A DNA stretch of 64,000 bases from Asaia bogorensis (GTDB taxonomy: Bacteria; Pseudomonadota; Alphaproteobacteria; Acetobacterales; Acetobacteraceae), in the NCBI GenBank assembly GCA_945873195.1, contig CAMCDA010000001.1, positions 1 to 64,000 of the forward strand. Direction: 5' to 3'. The notes beneath the pieces were generated by a model. It was given only the letters and a program-made list of their open reading frames with translations, was not told where the DNA came from and did no database searches. Shown here piece after piece: positions 17,866 to 26,949 of the stretch. Positions within the stretch are counted from its first letter, which is position 1, and each line of letters starts with the position of its first letter. A program made the translations under genes and the position numbers.

Positions 17866-19209
17866 ATGGCGTCTGCCTATTTCATGCCGCGACGGATGCC
17901 GAGGCTGCTGGCGGCCGCGCTGCAGCTCGCTTTCATGGCGGCCGTGTCGGTCGCCGCTCCGGCCCTGGCGCAGCCCAAGCCGGCCCCGGCGCCCGCGACC
18001 GCCAAGCTGCCGGGCGACCGCATCGTCGCGGTCATCAACAACGACGTCATCAGCACCGGTGACGTGGACAACCGCGCCCGCCTGTTCGCGCTGTCCACCG
18101 GCATGCGCCTGTCACCCGACGTCATCGACCGGCTGAAGCCGCAGATCGTCCGCCAATTGATCGACGAACGCCTGCGGATGCAGGAGGCCCAGCGCCGCAA
18201 GATCGTCGTCCCCGATCAGGCCATCGCCGCGGCCATCCGCGATATCGAGCAGCGCAACAACCTTCCGGCCGGCATGCTGCGGATGCGCCTGTCCGTCGAT
18301 GGCGTGGGCCAGCGCACCTTGGTCAGCCAGATCCGCGCCCAGCTCGCCTGGAACCAGGTGCTGCGCGAACAGATGGGCGAACGCGGCGCGGTCACCGAGG
18401 CCGATGTCGAGGCCCAGCAGCGCCTGCTCGACCAGTTGGTCGGTAAAAGCGAATTCCGTGTGGGTGAGATTTTCATCCCGATCGACGACCCAGCGCAGAC
18501 CGCCGACGCGCAGCGCTTCGCCGAGACGGTGATCCAGGAACTGCGCCACGGCGCGCCGTTCGCGATCGTCGCGGCCCAGTTCAGCCAGTCGCAGGGCGCG
18601 CTGGAAGGCGGCGACCGCGGCTGGGTGCAGCTCAGCCAGCTCGATCCGTCCGTCGCGGAACTCGTGACCCAGATGCCGCAGGGCGCGATCAGCAATCCGG
18701 TGAAGGTGCCGGGCGGGTTTTCCATCGTTACCCTGTTCGGCAAGCGTGAACTCGGCCGAGAGATGGGCACGGCCCTGACCTTGCGCCAGACCTTCCTGCC
18801 CTTCGCCACGCCGCTGAACCCGCAGGCGCCAACCGAGCAGCATAAGCAGGTGCTGGAACGGGCGCGCGGGATCACCACCAGCGTCCGCAGCTGCGAGCAG
18901 ATGGAGGAGGTCGCGAAATCCGGCGATCCGTCCCGCCCGATCGACCCGGGCGAGATCCGGCTGGAAGGTGTCTCACCGCCGCAGTTCCGCGCCATCCTGG
19001 CCAATCTGCCGATCGGACGCCCGTCGGAACCGCTGGTCAGCCCCGAGGGCATTGCCGTGATCGTGATCTGCTCCCGCGAGCAGAAGATCATGGCCTCGGT
19101 CACCAAGCAGGATATCCAGCGCTATTTGATAAACGAACGGGTGGAACTGCTGTCCCGCCAGATGCTGCGCGACCTGCGCCGGCAGGCGACGATCCAGATT
19201 CGGACGTAA
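17866..19209 (+). CDS. surA: Periplasmic chaperone/peptidyl-prolyl isomerase SurA
   Basis: This 447-residue periplasmic chaperone escorts outer-membrane barrels, LptD being a major client. It has a signal peptide (about 1-35, ending LAQP), a SurA N-terminal domain (DRIVAVINNDVISTGDVDNR), and a parvulin PPIC domain (about 190-300 with GEIFIPIDDPAQ and FAIVAAQFSQSQGALEGGDRGWV). A second, degenerate parvulin region precedes the C-terminal helix. GGGAGAG lies 8 bases before the ATG at 17866. In many Proteobacteria pdxA and rsmA follow surA; here the operon ends at the inverted repeat downstream. Confidence 0.93.
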   Translation: MASAYFMPRRMPRLLAAALQLAFMAAVSVAAPALAQPKPAPAPATAKLPGDRIVAVINNDVISTGDVDNRARLFALSTGMRLSPDVIDRLKPQIVRQLIDERLRMQEAQRRKIVVPDQAIAAAIRDIEQRNNLPAGMLRMRLSVDGVGQRTLVSQIRAQLAWNQVLREQMGERGAVTEADVEAQQRLLDQLVGKSEFRVGEIFIPIDDPAQTADAQRFAETVIQELRHGAPFAIVAAQFSQSQGALEGGDRGWVQLSQLDPSVAELVTQMPQGAISNPVKVPGGFSIVTLFGKRELGREMGTALTLRQTFLPFATPLNPQAPTEQHKQVLERARGITTSVRSCEQMEEVAKSGDPSRPIDPGEIRLEGVSPPQFRAILANLPIGRPSEPLVSPEGIAVIVICSREQKIMASVTKQDIQRYLINERVELLSRQMLRDLRRQATIQIRT

Positions 19210-19227
19210 CGGCCGAACCAACCACTT

Positions 19228-19331
19228 CCCCCTCCCCCCTTGAGGGCGAGGGCCGGGGTTGGGGGGCTCGCGGCACCGGCCGGGGGATATCGACCCCTCA
19301 CCCCAACCCTCCCCCTCAAGGGGGGAGGGGG
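19228..19331. terminator. Long inverted repeat between convergent surA and ugd
   Basis: Arms 19228-19246 and 19313-19331 are a perfect 19-bp inverted repeat (CCCCCTCCCCCC then TTGAGGG). A second inner pair, 19256-19264 with 19301-19309 (GGGTTGGGG/CCCCAACCC), extends it. It lies between the surA stop and the ugd stop, so it probably ends both transcripts. There is no T-run. It resembles dispersed GC-rich palindromes of alphaproteobacterial genomes. Confidence 0.65.
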
Positions 19332-19392
19332 CGAGGTTGGATTTTCACCCAGTCCAAACCCGATACACCGTGAGAACGAGCCGAGCGGCCGG

Positions 19393-20721
19393 TCAGCCCT
19401 CCCGCGGCTCGATCAGCGGGCGGCCGATGCCGTGGTAATTGAAGCCCGCCGCCCGCATCGCCGCCGGATCGTAGACGTTCCGCAGATCGACCAGCACGTC
19501 GCCGGCCATCGCGGAGCGCAAGCGGCTGGGGGCGATTGCGCGGAACTCGTTCCATTCCGTGATCAGCACCAGGGCGTCCGCCCCGGCGGCGGCGTCCAGC
19601 GCGTCGCGGCAATAGATGATCCCGTCGGGCAGCAGTGGGCGCGCCTGTTCCATCCCCTCCGGATCGAAGGCGCGGATCGTCGCGCCATCCCCCGCCAGCC
19701 GCGACACGATCGCCAGGGACGGTGAATCCCGCATGTCATCCGTCTCGGGCTTGAAGGTCAGGCCCAGGATCGCGATGGTCTTGCCGCGCACCGAGCCGCC
19801 GCAGGCCGCGATCACGCGCACCGCCATGCTGGATTTGCGCGCGTCATTGACCGCCACGGTGGCTTCCACCAGCCGGGATGGCGCGCCGTAGTCCTGCGCC
19901 GTGCGGACCAGCGCCAGCGTGTCCTTGGGGAAGCACGATCCACCATACCCCGGCCCGGGATGCAGGAATTTCCGCCCGATCCGCCCATCAAGCCCGATGC
20001 CGCGCGCCACGTCATGCACATCGGCGCCGACTTTCTCACACAGGTCGGCCATTTCGTTGATGAAGGTGACCTTCATCGCCAGGAACGCATTGGCCGCGTA
20101 TTTCGTGAGTTCCGCCGTCTCGATGCCGGTGAAGACGATCGGCGCCTCGATCAGATACAGCGGCCGATACAGCCGGCGCAGGACTTCGCGCGCGCGGTCC
20201 GACTCGGCGCCGATCACCACGCGGTCCGGCCGCATGAAGTCGGGGATCGCGCTGCCCTCCCGCAGGAACTCGGGGTTGGAGGCAACGTCGAAATCCAGGT
20301 CAGGCCGAGCGGCGCGGACGATTTCGGCGATGCGGCGGCCGGTGCCGACGGGGACGGTGGATTTCGTGACGATGACGGCATAGCCGGTCAGCGCGCGGGC
20401 GACCTGTTCCGCCGCCGCATAGACATAGGTCAGGTCCGCGTGCCCGTCGCCGCGCCGGGTTGGCGTGCCGACGGCGATGAACACCGCCTCCACCCCTTGC
20501 AGCGCCTGCGCCAGGTCGCCGGTAAACGACAGCCGCCCCGCGGCCACATTGTCGGCGACCAGCTTGTCCAGCCCTGGCTCATAGATCGGGATACGGCCCT
20601 CCCGCAGCGCGGAAAGCCGGCCCTCATCGGCTTCGACCAGCACGATTTCGGAGCCGAATTCGGCGAAGCAGGCGCCGGAGACGAGGCCGACATAGCCACC
20701 GCCAATCATCGCAATGCGCAC
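19393..20721 (-). CDS. ugd: UDP-glucose 6-dehydrogenase
   Basis: This 442-residue enzyme oxidises UDP-glucose to UDP-glucuronate with two NAD, supplying precursors of exopolysaccharide, capsule and LPS sugars. The Rossmann motif MIGGGYVGLVSGACFAEFG is at the N terminus. The catalytic cysteine is Cys263 in GYGGSCFPKDTLAL. The lysine region NAFLAMKVTFINE and the third domain (LGLTFKPETDDMRDSP) are intact. It starts from its own divergent region. Its minus-strand gene is flanked by a putative glycan-modification trio, which fits a surface polysaccharide role but does not prove it. Confidence 0.96.
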   Translation of the reverse strand: MRIAMIGGGYVGLVSGACFAEFGSEIVLVEADEGRLSALREGRIPIYEPGLDKLVADNVAAGRLSFTGDLAQALQGVEAVFIAVGTPTRRGDGHADLTYVYAAAEQVARALTGYAVIVTKSTVPVGTGRRIAEIVRAARPDLDFDVASNPEFLREGSAIPDFMRPDRVVIGAESDRAREVLRRLYRPLYLIEAPIVFTGIETAELTKYAANAFLAMKVTFINEMADLCEKVGADVHDVARGIGLDGRIGRKFLHPGPGYGGSCFPKDTLALVRTAQDYGAPSRLVEATVAVNDARKSSMAVRVIAACGGSVRGKTIAILGLTFKPETDDMRDSPSLAIVSRLAGDGATIRAFDPEGMEQARPLLPDGIIYCRDALDAAAGADALVLITEWNEFRAIAPSRLRSAMAGDVLVDLRNVYDPAAMRAAGFNYHGIGRPLIEPREG

Positions 20722-20955
20722 GGGCAGAATCCTCTGCGTGGAACCGTCGCGGATTCAGCACAAGCAGGGCGCGGTTTCCAGCGAATTGATCCTGCTCATG
20801 CCTCCTGCGGCAATCACGGCATTGTGGACGTTGAGGGAACAGGCCGCTACATTACGGGCAGATTAGGTCAACTGCTGTGAAGTTTGGAGTGCCCGGCCCA
20901 AGGTCGGGCGCAAATGGCAGGGCCGGGATTCGGCCCGTATTCTGGGAATGGCGTG

Positions 20956-21630
20956 ATGCGTGATCTGATGCTTCGATTTGCCAGTCTTGGTGATAATTGT
21001 GAGTTCGGCTTTGCCCAACGGGCCTATAAGGCCGAACCGATGGATCTGTTGCGCTGGGCCTCCACTCCGGCGGGAGTGCTGGTTCGATTGCTGCGGCAGG
21101 ACTTCAAGGGAATCGGCGATAACCTGACCATCATGCGACACGGGCTCGCCCATGTGGTTATAAATCAACACTACGGCTTCAGGTGGCATGATTGGACCCG
21201 TCCGGAAAAGGCCGACGCCGATGCCATCGTCGCGCGGGAAAGTCGCCGCCTGCCCGCGATGGCGGCCAAATGGCGGAAGGAAATGCGCGAAGCCTCAAGG
21301 ATTTTTGTGGTAAAGCAAAATCAACAGGCAATGCCGAATGAGCTTGCATTGCGTATCCACGACGCAATGTCCGCGTATGGGGAGCCTGTACTTCTGTTCG
21401 TAACACAAGCCGCGCCGGTTTCGGTAACTGAGGTGCGGCCCCGTCTTCTCCACGGAACGATGCCCGAATTCGCCAATTCGGGGGGCGTGCCGTCCACCAC
21501 CAAGTCCGAGGACTGGCTTAAGTTATGTGAAGCCGCGGCTGCGTTCGTTGACGACCATTACACTGTCCGAGACCAGGATCAGGCGGCGATGGCCGGGGTC
21601 CCCCCGGCGCCTGTCGGGGCAACCCCGTAG
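20956..21630 (+). CDS. SLGxNCEFG-motif protein (DUF1796/papain-like relative), function unknown
   Basis: This 224-residue protein starts with FASLGDNCEFGFAQR (Cys15) and then EPMDLLRWAS. That pattern recalls a family of uncharacterised proteins often found in polysaccharide loci and is related in motif layout to DUF1796 (putative papain-like cysteine peptidase). A possible partner His lies in HYGFRWHDW (about residues 73-81). There is no signal peptide or membrane helix. The start is uncertain: ATG 20956 is adjacent to the conserved core, while ATG 20914 is in frame. Base composition is less GC-rich than in ugd. It is convergent with the GSCFA gene. Confidence 0.6.
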   Translation: MRDLMLRFASLGDNCEFGFAQRAYKAEPMDLLRWASTPAGVLVRLLRQDFKGIGDNLTIMRHGLAHVVINQHYGFRWHDWTRPEKADADAIVARESRRLPAMAAKWRKEMREASRIFVVKQNQQAMPNELALRIHDAMSAYGEPVLLFVTQAAPVSVTEVRPRLLHGTMPEFANSGGVPSTTKSEDWLKLCEAAAAFVDDHYTVRDQDQAAMAGVPPAPVGATP

Positions 21631-21702
21631 AGATCACTCCCCTTCCATTGCTGACGGTCGGCCTCAACATAGGACGGCCGTCGCACGGAGAGGATGACCC
21701 TT

Positions 21703-22791
21703 CTATCGGGCCAATACTTCCTCATCACAGATGACCTTCGCCGATGCCTCAAGCAAATCAGCGACAGCGGCGGCCGACGCGGCCTGTGCCTGCGCGCGAT
21801 CTGGCTCGGCCGCACGGGGGTGCTCCGTCGCCTCGTCCACTGCCGCATAGTGCTTCATGAACAGCCGCATGACGTGCTGGACGCCGGCTTCGGTCACTTC
21901 CCTCAGGTCGGGCCTGTAGTAGGCGCTGCGATTGAAATTGCCCGTGATGATCTCATAGGACGGAAAATACGCGACATCGTCGTACTGCGCATCAAGCTCA
22001 CCCGCGACGGTTCGTAGGATCGCCTTGGAATGGGTCGTCGAGACAAGAACGTGCCGATCCTCGGCCGTAGCAACCAGCGGAACCGGGGAAACGGTGACGA
22101 TGAAGCGGATGCGGGGATTGCGGTCACGCACAAAATCCATCGCCTCTCGCATATCGCCCAGCACCTGGGTCATACGGAAGTTGACGAACTTGTGTCGCGC
22201 CGGGTCGAAGGTGCCCGCGGCGGTTCCCGGACAGACCGGGTAAACGGCGCCATCCTCGGCGTTGATCCAGGCTTCCGTCAGTCCGAGCGTGAACACAAGG
22301 ATGTCGGATTGTTCGACCGCCGTGCGGATGGCGGCGAAATGGCTCTCGCGGTCCGCCTGGAACTCGCGGAGAGAAGCAAAGCCATTCGGCTGGATCTGCG
22401 GGCGGTAGGGATCGAAGAAGCGCCCATCGCCGTTTGGCCACACGTCATCGACCGGCGTGAACAGCCCGTAGGCACGTTTCAGAAGCTGAACCAACTGCCG
22501 CGCGGTATAGACATTGCCGTAGCGGGCGGTAAAGGTGCCGTAGTTGTAGTCCTTGGCCATGCCGGGCGTTATGAATGGGTTTATTGTTTCTGTAACGAAA
22601 TAGTTGAAGCCCGCCTTCGAGAGATGCCTGGCAATATGCTGTGCGAAGCAGCTCCCGGCGGTGGAGACACGGTCGGTCTTCCTGACCCGGAACTTTCCGC
22701 GCACGACGGGATCGACGTCCGCCGCGGGAACCGTACTGATCGCCTTCCGCCAAAAGCAGTGGTCCGGCAGGCTTGAGTATGGATGTGACAT
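21703..22791 (-). CDS. GSCFA domain protein (SGNH-like family)
   Basis: This 362-residue protein carries the family-defining GSCFA at 46-50 within TAGSCFAQHIARHLSKAGF, followed by a block with FTLGLTEAW and RFIVTVSPVPLVAT. The GSCFA family is thought to have an SGNH-hydrolase-like fold, with the Ser of GSCFA as nucleophile, and to act on surface glycans or lipids; no biochemical role is firmly known. The ATG at 22791 is favoured because it overlaps the upstream stop (TGATG) and has AAGGGG upstream. It forms a coupled pair with the SGNH-like gene. Confidence 0.85.
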   Translation of the reverse strand: MSHPYSSLPDHCFWRKAISTVPAADVDPVVRGKFRVRKTDRVSTAGSCFAQHIARHLSKAGFNYFVTETINPFITPGMAKDYNYGTFTARYGNVYTARQLVQLLKRAYGLFTPVDDVWPNGDGRFFDPYRPQIQPNGFASLREFQADRESHFAAIRTAVEQSDILVFTLGLTEAWINAEDGAVYPVCPGTAAGTFDPARHKFVNFRMTQVLGDMREAMDFVRDRNPRIRFIVTVSPVPLVATAEDRHVLVSTTHSKAILRTVAGELDAQYDDVAYFPSYEIITGNFNRSAYYRPDLREVTEAGVQHVMRLFMKHYAAVDEATEHPRAAEPDRAQAQAASAAAVADLLEASAKVICDEEVLAR

Positions 22792-23600
22792 CACATGGCC
22801 CCTTGCGGCTGACGGCTGTTGGCGAGGACTCGGTTCAATTGCAGATGCGCCCAATGGCGGTTCGCGTGAACCAGATCAGACACCATCTCGGTCTTCAGGA
22901 AGCCGTCCGCATCTACCCCATCCGCTGGTGGCCCAAGGTAGGTAATCCCGGCTTCGGTGCAGATTTCTTCCACCGCGCGCATGCTGGCCCGCCAGACCTT
23001 CAGGCGGAACGATGCGGGGGAAAATCCATACTGCTCAATCGTTGGGGCCAGGCCTTTCGCGACATGGACAAGGCCCTTGTGCTGCCGCCCGTGCGTGCCA
23101 GCACTGCCGATGACCTGACTGAACATCGTCTCGACATCACGGGTCGGCGGCGGCGGCGGCGACAGCGACAGGGGCAACGAGCCAACACCGCGCACGGCGT
23201 CACATATGAAGAGGACGTAACGAAGTGCTTGGCGTGCCTTGGTCATGAACAGGTCATAGGGTACCACCTGACCAATCAGCGGCATGCCATCGTCATGGTA
23301 TGGGTCGACGAAGTCAAACGGCGACGGCCCGGGCGTCAGGCTCCAATACCACCATTCAGCGCCTGGCACGGCCAGGACGATTTCTACATCAGGTTCATCG
23401 GTATGCCTCCGGACCACGTCCAGCCACAAATTGTTGGCGACATGGGCGCCATCCAGCACGACGAAGGGCGGATGAAATTCTCGCCGGACGAAGCAGATCG
23501 AGGTGTACTGAAGCAGACTGGGATCGGCCTTGATCAGATCTTCCGCGGCATCGTCGAAACAAACCAGATGGCTGTGCCCGATTCCAATGATACGTCGCAA
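22791..23600 (-). CDS. Putative SGNH/GDSL-like hydrolase, function unknown
   Basis: This 269-residue protein begins IIGIGHSHLVCF and ends near SDLVHANRHW. The first could be an SGNH block I with Ser10 as nucleophile; the second fits block V with Asp242 and His245. Between them lies YLGPPADGVDADGF, in the position of the usual proline-rich block. This is an inference from motif spacing, not a confirmed family match. The TTG start at 23600 has GGAG about 10 bases upstream. The stop overlaps the GSCFA start by one base, so the two are translated together. Confidence 0.62.
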   Translation of the reverse strand: MRRIIGIGHSHLVCFDDAAEDLIKADPSLLQYTSICFVRREFHPPFVVLDGAHVANNLWLDVVRRHTDEPDVEIVLAVPGAEWWYWSLTPGPSPFDFVDPYHDDGMPLIGQVVPYDLFMTKARQALRYVLFICDAVRGVGSLPLSLSPPPPPTRDVETMFSQVIGSAGTHGRQHKGLVHVAKGLAPTIEQYGFSPASFRLKVWRASMRAVEEICTEAGITYLGPPADGVDADGFLKTEMVSDLVHANRHWAHLQLNRVLANSRQPQGAM

Positions 23601-23828
23601 AGGGAGTCTCCACCCGACGTCCCCGTATACGGGACCAGCGGTTTCAAGCAGTTACGGTCATCGCTCACTGGCTGCCACTCTAGAGAGGCGCCTGTGCGTT
23701 TTCTAGCAAATTTTAGACGACCCGGCATTGACCCCCTGCGGCCACCCACGGCGCCATCCCTTGACGCCCCTTCGCTCTGTGCCATCGTGACCGGTAATGG
23801 GCAGCAAGCCACGCAGGAGGATACGCCG

Positions 23829-25055
23829 ATGTCAGACCGCAGCGCCGAGTTCGATTTCCTCTCCGGCATAAAGATCGTCGATTTCACCCAGTTCGAAGCG
23901 GGCCCCTCCTGCACCGAAGCGCTCGCCTGGTTCGGGGCCGAGGTGGTGAAGGTCGAAAACCCCGGCATGGGCGATCCCGGCCGCCGCCTGCGCAAGGGCC
24001 AGCCGGACGACGATCCGTATTATTTCCACATGTTCAACGCGAACAAGAAGTCCATCACGGTCAACCTGAAGGACCCGCGCGGGCTGGAACTGGTGAAGAA
24101 CCTGCTCCGTCAGGCCGACATCTGTATCGAGAACATGGCCCCCGGCACGATCGAGCGCCTCGGCCTGGGCTATGACGACGTGAAAGCCATCAACCCGGGC
24201 ATCATCTACGCCCAGGTCAAGGGCTTCGGCATCGGCAGCCCGTGGGAGAAGTCGCTCGCCTTCGACATGATCGCCCAGGCCGCCGGCGGAACGATCAGCG
24301 TCACCGGCGAAAAGGGCCGCCGCCCCGTCAAGCCGGGTATCTCGCTTGGGGATACCGGCACGGGGATGACAATGGCGATCAGCATCCTCGCGGCGCTGCG
24401 CAAGCGCGACAAGACAGGGCAGGGGTTCCGTCTCCAGGTCGCGATGCAGGACGCGATGCTGCATTACATGCGGACCAACCTGTCCACCCAGGCCCGCACC
24501 GGCAAACCCGTGGAGCGCAACGGCGGCAGCCCCGGCGGCAACAACGCGCCGTCCGGTCTGTATCCCTGCGCGCCCGGCGGGCCGAACGACTGGGTCTACA
24601 TCATGACCAGTCGCGCGAACCCGGACCATTGGGTGCGGCTGTGCAAGGCGATGGGACGGGAGGAGATCATCGACGATCCCCGCTTCCGCACCCCCGCCGA
24701 TCGGTCGAAGAACGAGGACGCGCTGAACGAGATCATCGGCGACTGGACCAAGGGCCGCACCAAGCAGGAGGCGATGCGCCTGATCTCGGGCGTCAGCGTG
24801 CCGGCCGGCGCGGTCTTCGACACGATGGAACTGCAGAACGACCCGAACTTCGAGGAACGGGGGATCATGCAGACCTTCGACCACCCGTTCCACGGCAAGT
24901 TCAAGATGCCCGCCTGGCCGGTCCAGGTCGACGGTCGTTCCCCCCGCATCGATCCCTCCCCCATGCTGGGTCAGCACACCGCGGACGTGCTGACCGACTG
25001 GCTGGGACTGAGCGCGACCGAGGTCGAGAAGCTGAAAGGCGACGGGGTCGTATAA
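23829..25055 (+). CDS. Class III CoA transferase, formyl-CoA:oxalate CoA-transferase-like
   Basis: This 408-residue member of the CaiB-BaiF family moves CoA between carboxylic acids. LSGIKIVDFTQFEAGPSCTEALAWFGAEV-type N-terminal sequence closely resembles formyl-CoA transferase, and the nucleophilic Asp is at about 175 in ISLGDTGTGM. The glycine loop GGSPGGNNAPSGLYPC is also seen. An oxalyl-CoA decarboxylase gene, the usual partner, is absent here, so oxalate use is only possible. The start at 23829 has an AGGAGG ribosome site; a 228-base non-coding region precedes it. It is convergent with the CHAP gene, 2 bases apart. Confidence 0.88.
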   Translation: MSDRSAEFDFLSGIKIVDFTQFEAGPSCTEALAWFGAEVVKVENPGMGDPGRRLRKGQPDDDPYYFHMFNANKKSITVNLKDPRGLELVKNLLRQADICIENMAPGTIERLGLGYDDVKAINPGIIYAQVKGFGIGSPWEKSLAFDMIAQAAGGTISVTGEKGRRPVKPGISLGDTGTGMTMAISILAALRKRDKTGQGFRLQVAMQDAMLHYMRTNLSTQARTGKPVERNGGSPGGNNAPSGLYPCAPGGPNDWVYIMTSRANPDHWVRLCKAMGREEIIDDPRFRTPADRSKNEDALNEIIGDWTKGRTKQEAMRLISGVSVPAGAVFDTMELQNDPNFEERGIMQTFDHPFHGKFKMPAWPVQVDGRSPRIDPSPMLGQHTADVLTDWLGLSATEVEKLKGDGVV

Positions 25056-25057
25056 AA

Positions 25058-25609
25058 CTACCGCCCCGCCAGGGCCACCTGTACGGCGCCCGGGGTCGCG
25101 GCGAGCAACTCGTCCCGCGACTTCGGGCGTTCGGCGTGGATGAAGCCGTGTGCGGGGAACTCGGTGATGCCCATCTGGGATGATGGCGGCCACCAGACCC
25201 GGACCACGCTCCAGTCATTGCCGGGGGAGACGTCAACGACCGGCTGGTCCTCGGTCACGCGGTCCCGTACCCAGTTGGCCTGGGCGACCAGGACCTCCCG
25301 CGAGGAGATCACGCGCGACACCACCGACACATGTCCGCTGCGCAGCCGGCCGGTGCGGGACAGGACCAGGACGCTGCCGACCTTGGGGGTGTAGGACCGG
25401 CTGTAGCGTCCCTCGGCCTGCCACCACCAATCGGCGGCGGCACCGGACAGGCGCACGCCGGACAAGGCGCGGGCGAAGGGGGCGCATTCCAGCCGAACCG
25501 ACCCGCCGACATAGTCCCCCACGCGACTGGACCCGCCGGACGACCCGCAGGCCCCGAGGGACAGGGTCAGCGGGATCAGAAGCAGCAGGCCGTGGCAGAT
25601 GGAACGCAT
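25058..25609 (-). CDS. CHAP-domain lipoprotein, putative amidase
   Basis: This 183-residue protein has a lipoprotein signal peptide with lipobox LGAC (Cys21). The remainder matches a CHAP (NlpC/P60-like) domain: catalytic Cys42 in RLECAPFARALSG, His93 in RSGHVSVVSRV, and a third residue, Asn112, in AQANWV. Such domains cleave peptidoglycan peptide bonds or other amides in the periplasm. It lies downstream of the second CoA transferase on the minus strand with a 73-base gap. The substrate cannot be deduced. Confidence 0.82.
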   Translation of the reverse strand: MRSICHGLLLLIPLTLSLGACGSSGGSSRVGDYVGGSVRLECAPFARALSGVRLSGAAADWWWQAEGRYSRSYTPKVGSVLVLSRTGRLRSGHVSVVSRVISSREVLVAQANWVRDRVTEDQPVVDVSPGNDWSVVRVWWPPSSQMGITEFPAHGFIHAERPKSRDELLAATPGAVQVALAGR

Positions 25610-25682
25610 GGCTTTCCGGTGCCAGAGTGGGTTGCACCCCTATTATCTGGCATCGTGGCAGAATTATGCAACAAGCCTCTGA

Positions 25683-26873
25683 TCAGGCGGTCTTTCTGGG
25701 CAATCCCAGCAGGTCATGGAGGACATGATCGTTATGTGCTCCCGCGGCGGGGCCGGGCCAGCGGACCACCTGTCCGGGGTCGTCGCCATCCATCCGGATC
25801 ACCGGTCCGGGATGCAGGGTCCGCCCGATCAGCGGGTCCTCGATCGTCTGCACCGCCTGGCGCGCCTGGAAATGCGGATCGGCGGCGCAGTCCGCGATGT
25901 CGAACAGGCGGGAGCACGGGACCTCGGCCGCATCGAGGGTTTCCTCGGCGTCCTTCGCGGGCTGGGTCAGGGTCCAGGCGGCGATCGCCTCATCGAGTGG
26001 AGTCCGGTTGGCACAGCGCAGGCCGTTGGTCGCATAGGCCGGGTCGGTGGCGAGTTCCGGCCGGCCGATCGCCTTCATCAGGCGGGCAAAGATCAGGTCG
26101 GAGTTCCCGGCGATGCACAGCCATTTCCCATCCGCGCAAGGGTAGGTGTTGGTGGGCGACGCCGTGGGGATCGCCGCGCCGGCCGGCTGGCGGATGCGCC
26201 CGTCCATCGCATACTCGGGCAGCATGCCTTCCATCAGGCTGAACACGCTGTCCACCAGGTTGACGTCGATCACCCGGCCCTTGCCGGTGCCGCCCACGTC
26301 CCGCTCCCAACAGGCCGACAGCAGCCCGATCGCGGCGTACATCCCCGCGAGGTCGTCCGAGATCGAAATCCCGCAGCGCGGCGGCGGCAGGTCGGACGAT
26401 CCGGCCGGGTGCCCGGTCAGATGCCGCAGGCCGCCCATGGCCTCTCCGATCGCGCCGAAAGCGGGCTTGTCGCGGTACGGTCCGTCCTGGCCATAGCCGG
26501 AGATTCTGGCGATCACGAGCCGCGGATTAACCTTGTGCAGGTCGTCCGGACCGAGGCGCAGGCGCTCCAACTGGCCGGCGCGCAGGTTCTCCACCAGCAC
26601 ATCGGCGCGGGCGGCGAGCGCCAGCATCGCGTCCCGGTCCTTCTTCAGGTCCAGCACGACGGACAGCTTGTTGCGGCCATGGATGCTGAACCAGACGGAG
26701 TTTCCCTCCACCGTCGCGCCCCAGCCACGGAACGGGTCACCGCCCGGCGGCTCGATCTTGATCACCTCGGCGCCGAGGTCGGCGAGGATGCGGGTGCAGA
26801 ACGGGCCGGCGATGTAATGCCCGATCTCGACGACTTTCAGGCCGGCGAGGGGGCCGGGACGGCTAGCGGTCAT
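25683..26873 (-). CDS. Class III CoA transferase (CaiB/BaiF family)
   Basis: This 396-residue CoA transferase opens with LAGLKVVEIGHYIAGPFCTR and ADLGAEVIKIEPPGGDPFRGWG, the standard N-terminal pattern. The putative nucleophilic Asp is in GISISDDLAGM (about residue 172), and the loop NTYPCADGKWLCIAG follows. It differs strongly from the other CoA transferase in this window, so they are not a recent duplication. The ATG at 26873 has AGGA about 9 bases upstream, which decides against an earlier start at 26903. Acyl donor and acceptor are unknown. Confidence 0.88.
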   Translation of the reverse strand: MTASRPGPLAGLKVVEIGHYIAGPFCTRILADLGAEVIKIEPPGGDPFRGWGATVEGNSVWFSIHGRNKLSVVLDLKKDRDAMLALAARADVLVENLRAGQLERLRLGPDDLHKVNPRLVIARISGYGQDGPYRDKPAFGAIGEAMGGLRHLTGHPAGSSDLPPPRCGISISDDLAGMYAAIGLLSACWERDVGGTGKGRVIDVNLVDSVFSLMEGMLPEYAMDGRIRQPAGAAIPTASPTNTYPCADGKWLCIAGNSDLIFARLMKAIGRPELATDPAYATNGLRCANRTPLDEAIAAWTLTQPAKDAEETLDAAEVPCSRLFDIADCAADPHFQARQAVQTIEDPLIGRTLHPGPVIRMDGDDPGQVVRWPGPAAGAHNDHVLHDLLGLPRKTA

Positions 26874-26949
26874 GACGGATTCCTGACATCGGATGGTAAC
26901 CATTGGTCGCGAAAAAACATGGTTTGACCACGGATCTGTTAACCTTTCG

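Noticed and set aside
22773..23828. A 352-codon upstream extension of the first CoA transferase
   Set aside because: It is antisense to the GSCFA and SGNH-like genes; the true start at 23829 has AGGAGG and begins at the conserved N terminus.
23832..25193. A 453-codon minus-strand frame opposite the CoA transferase
   Set aside because: It is antisense to a complete gene and its sequence has no protein-like hydrophobic pattern.
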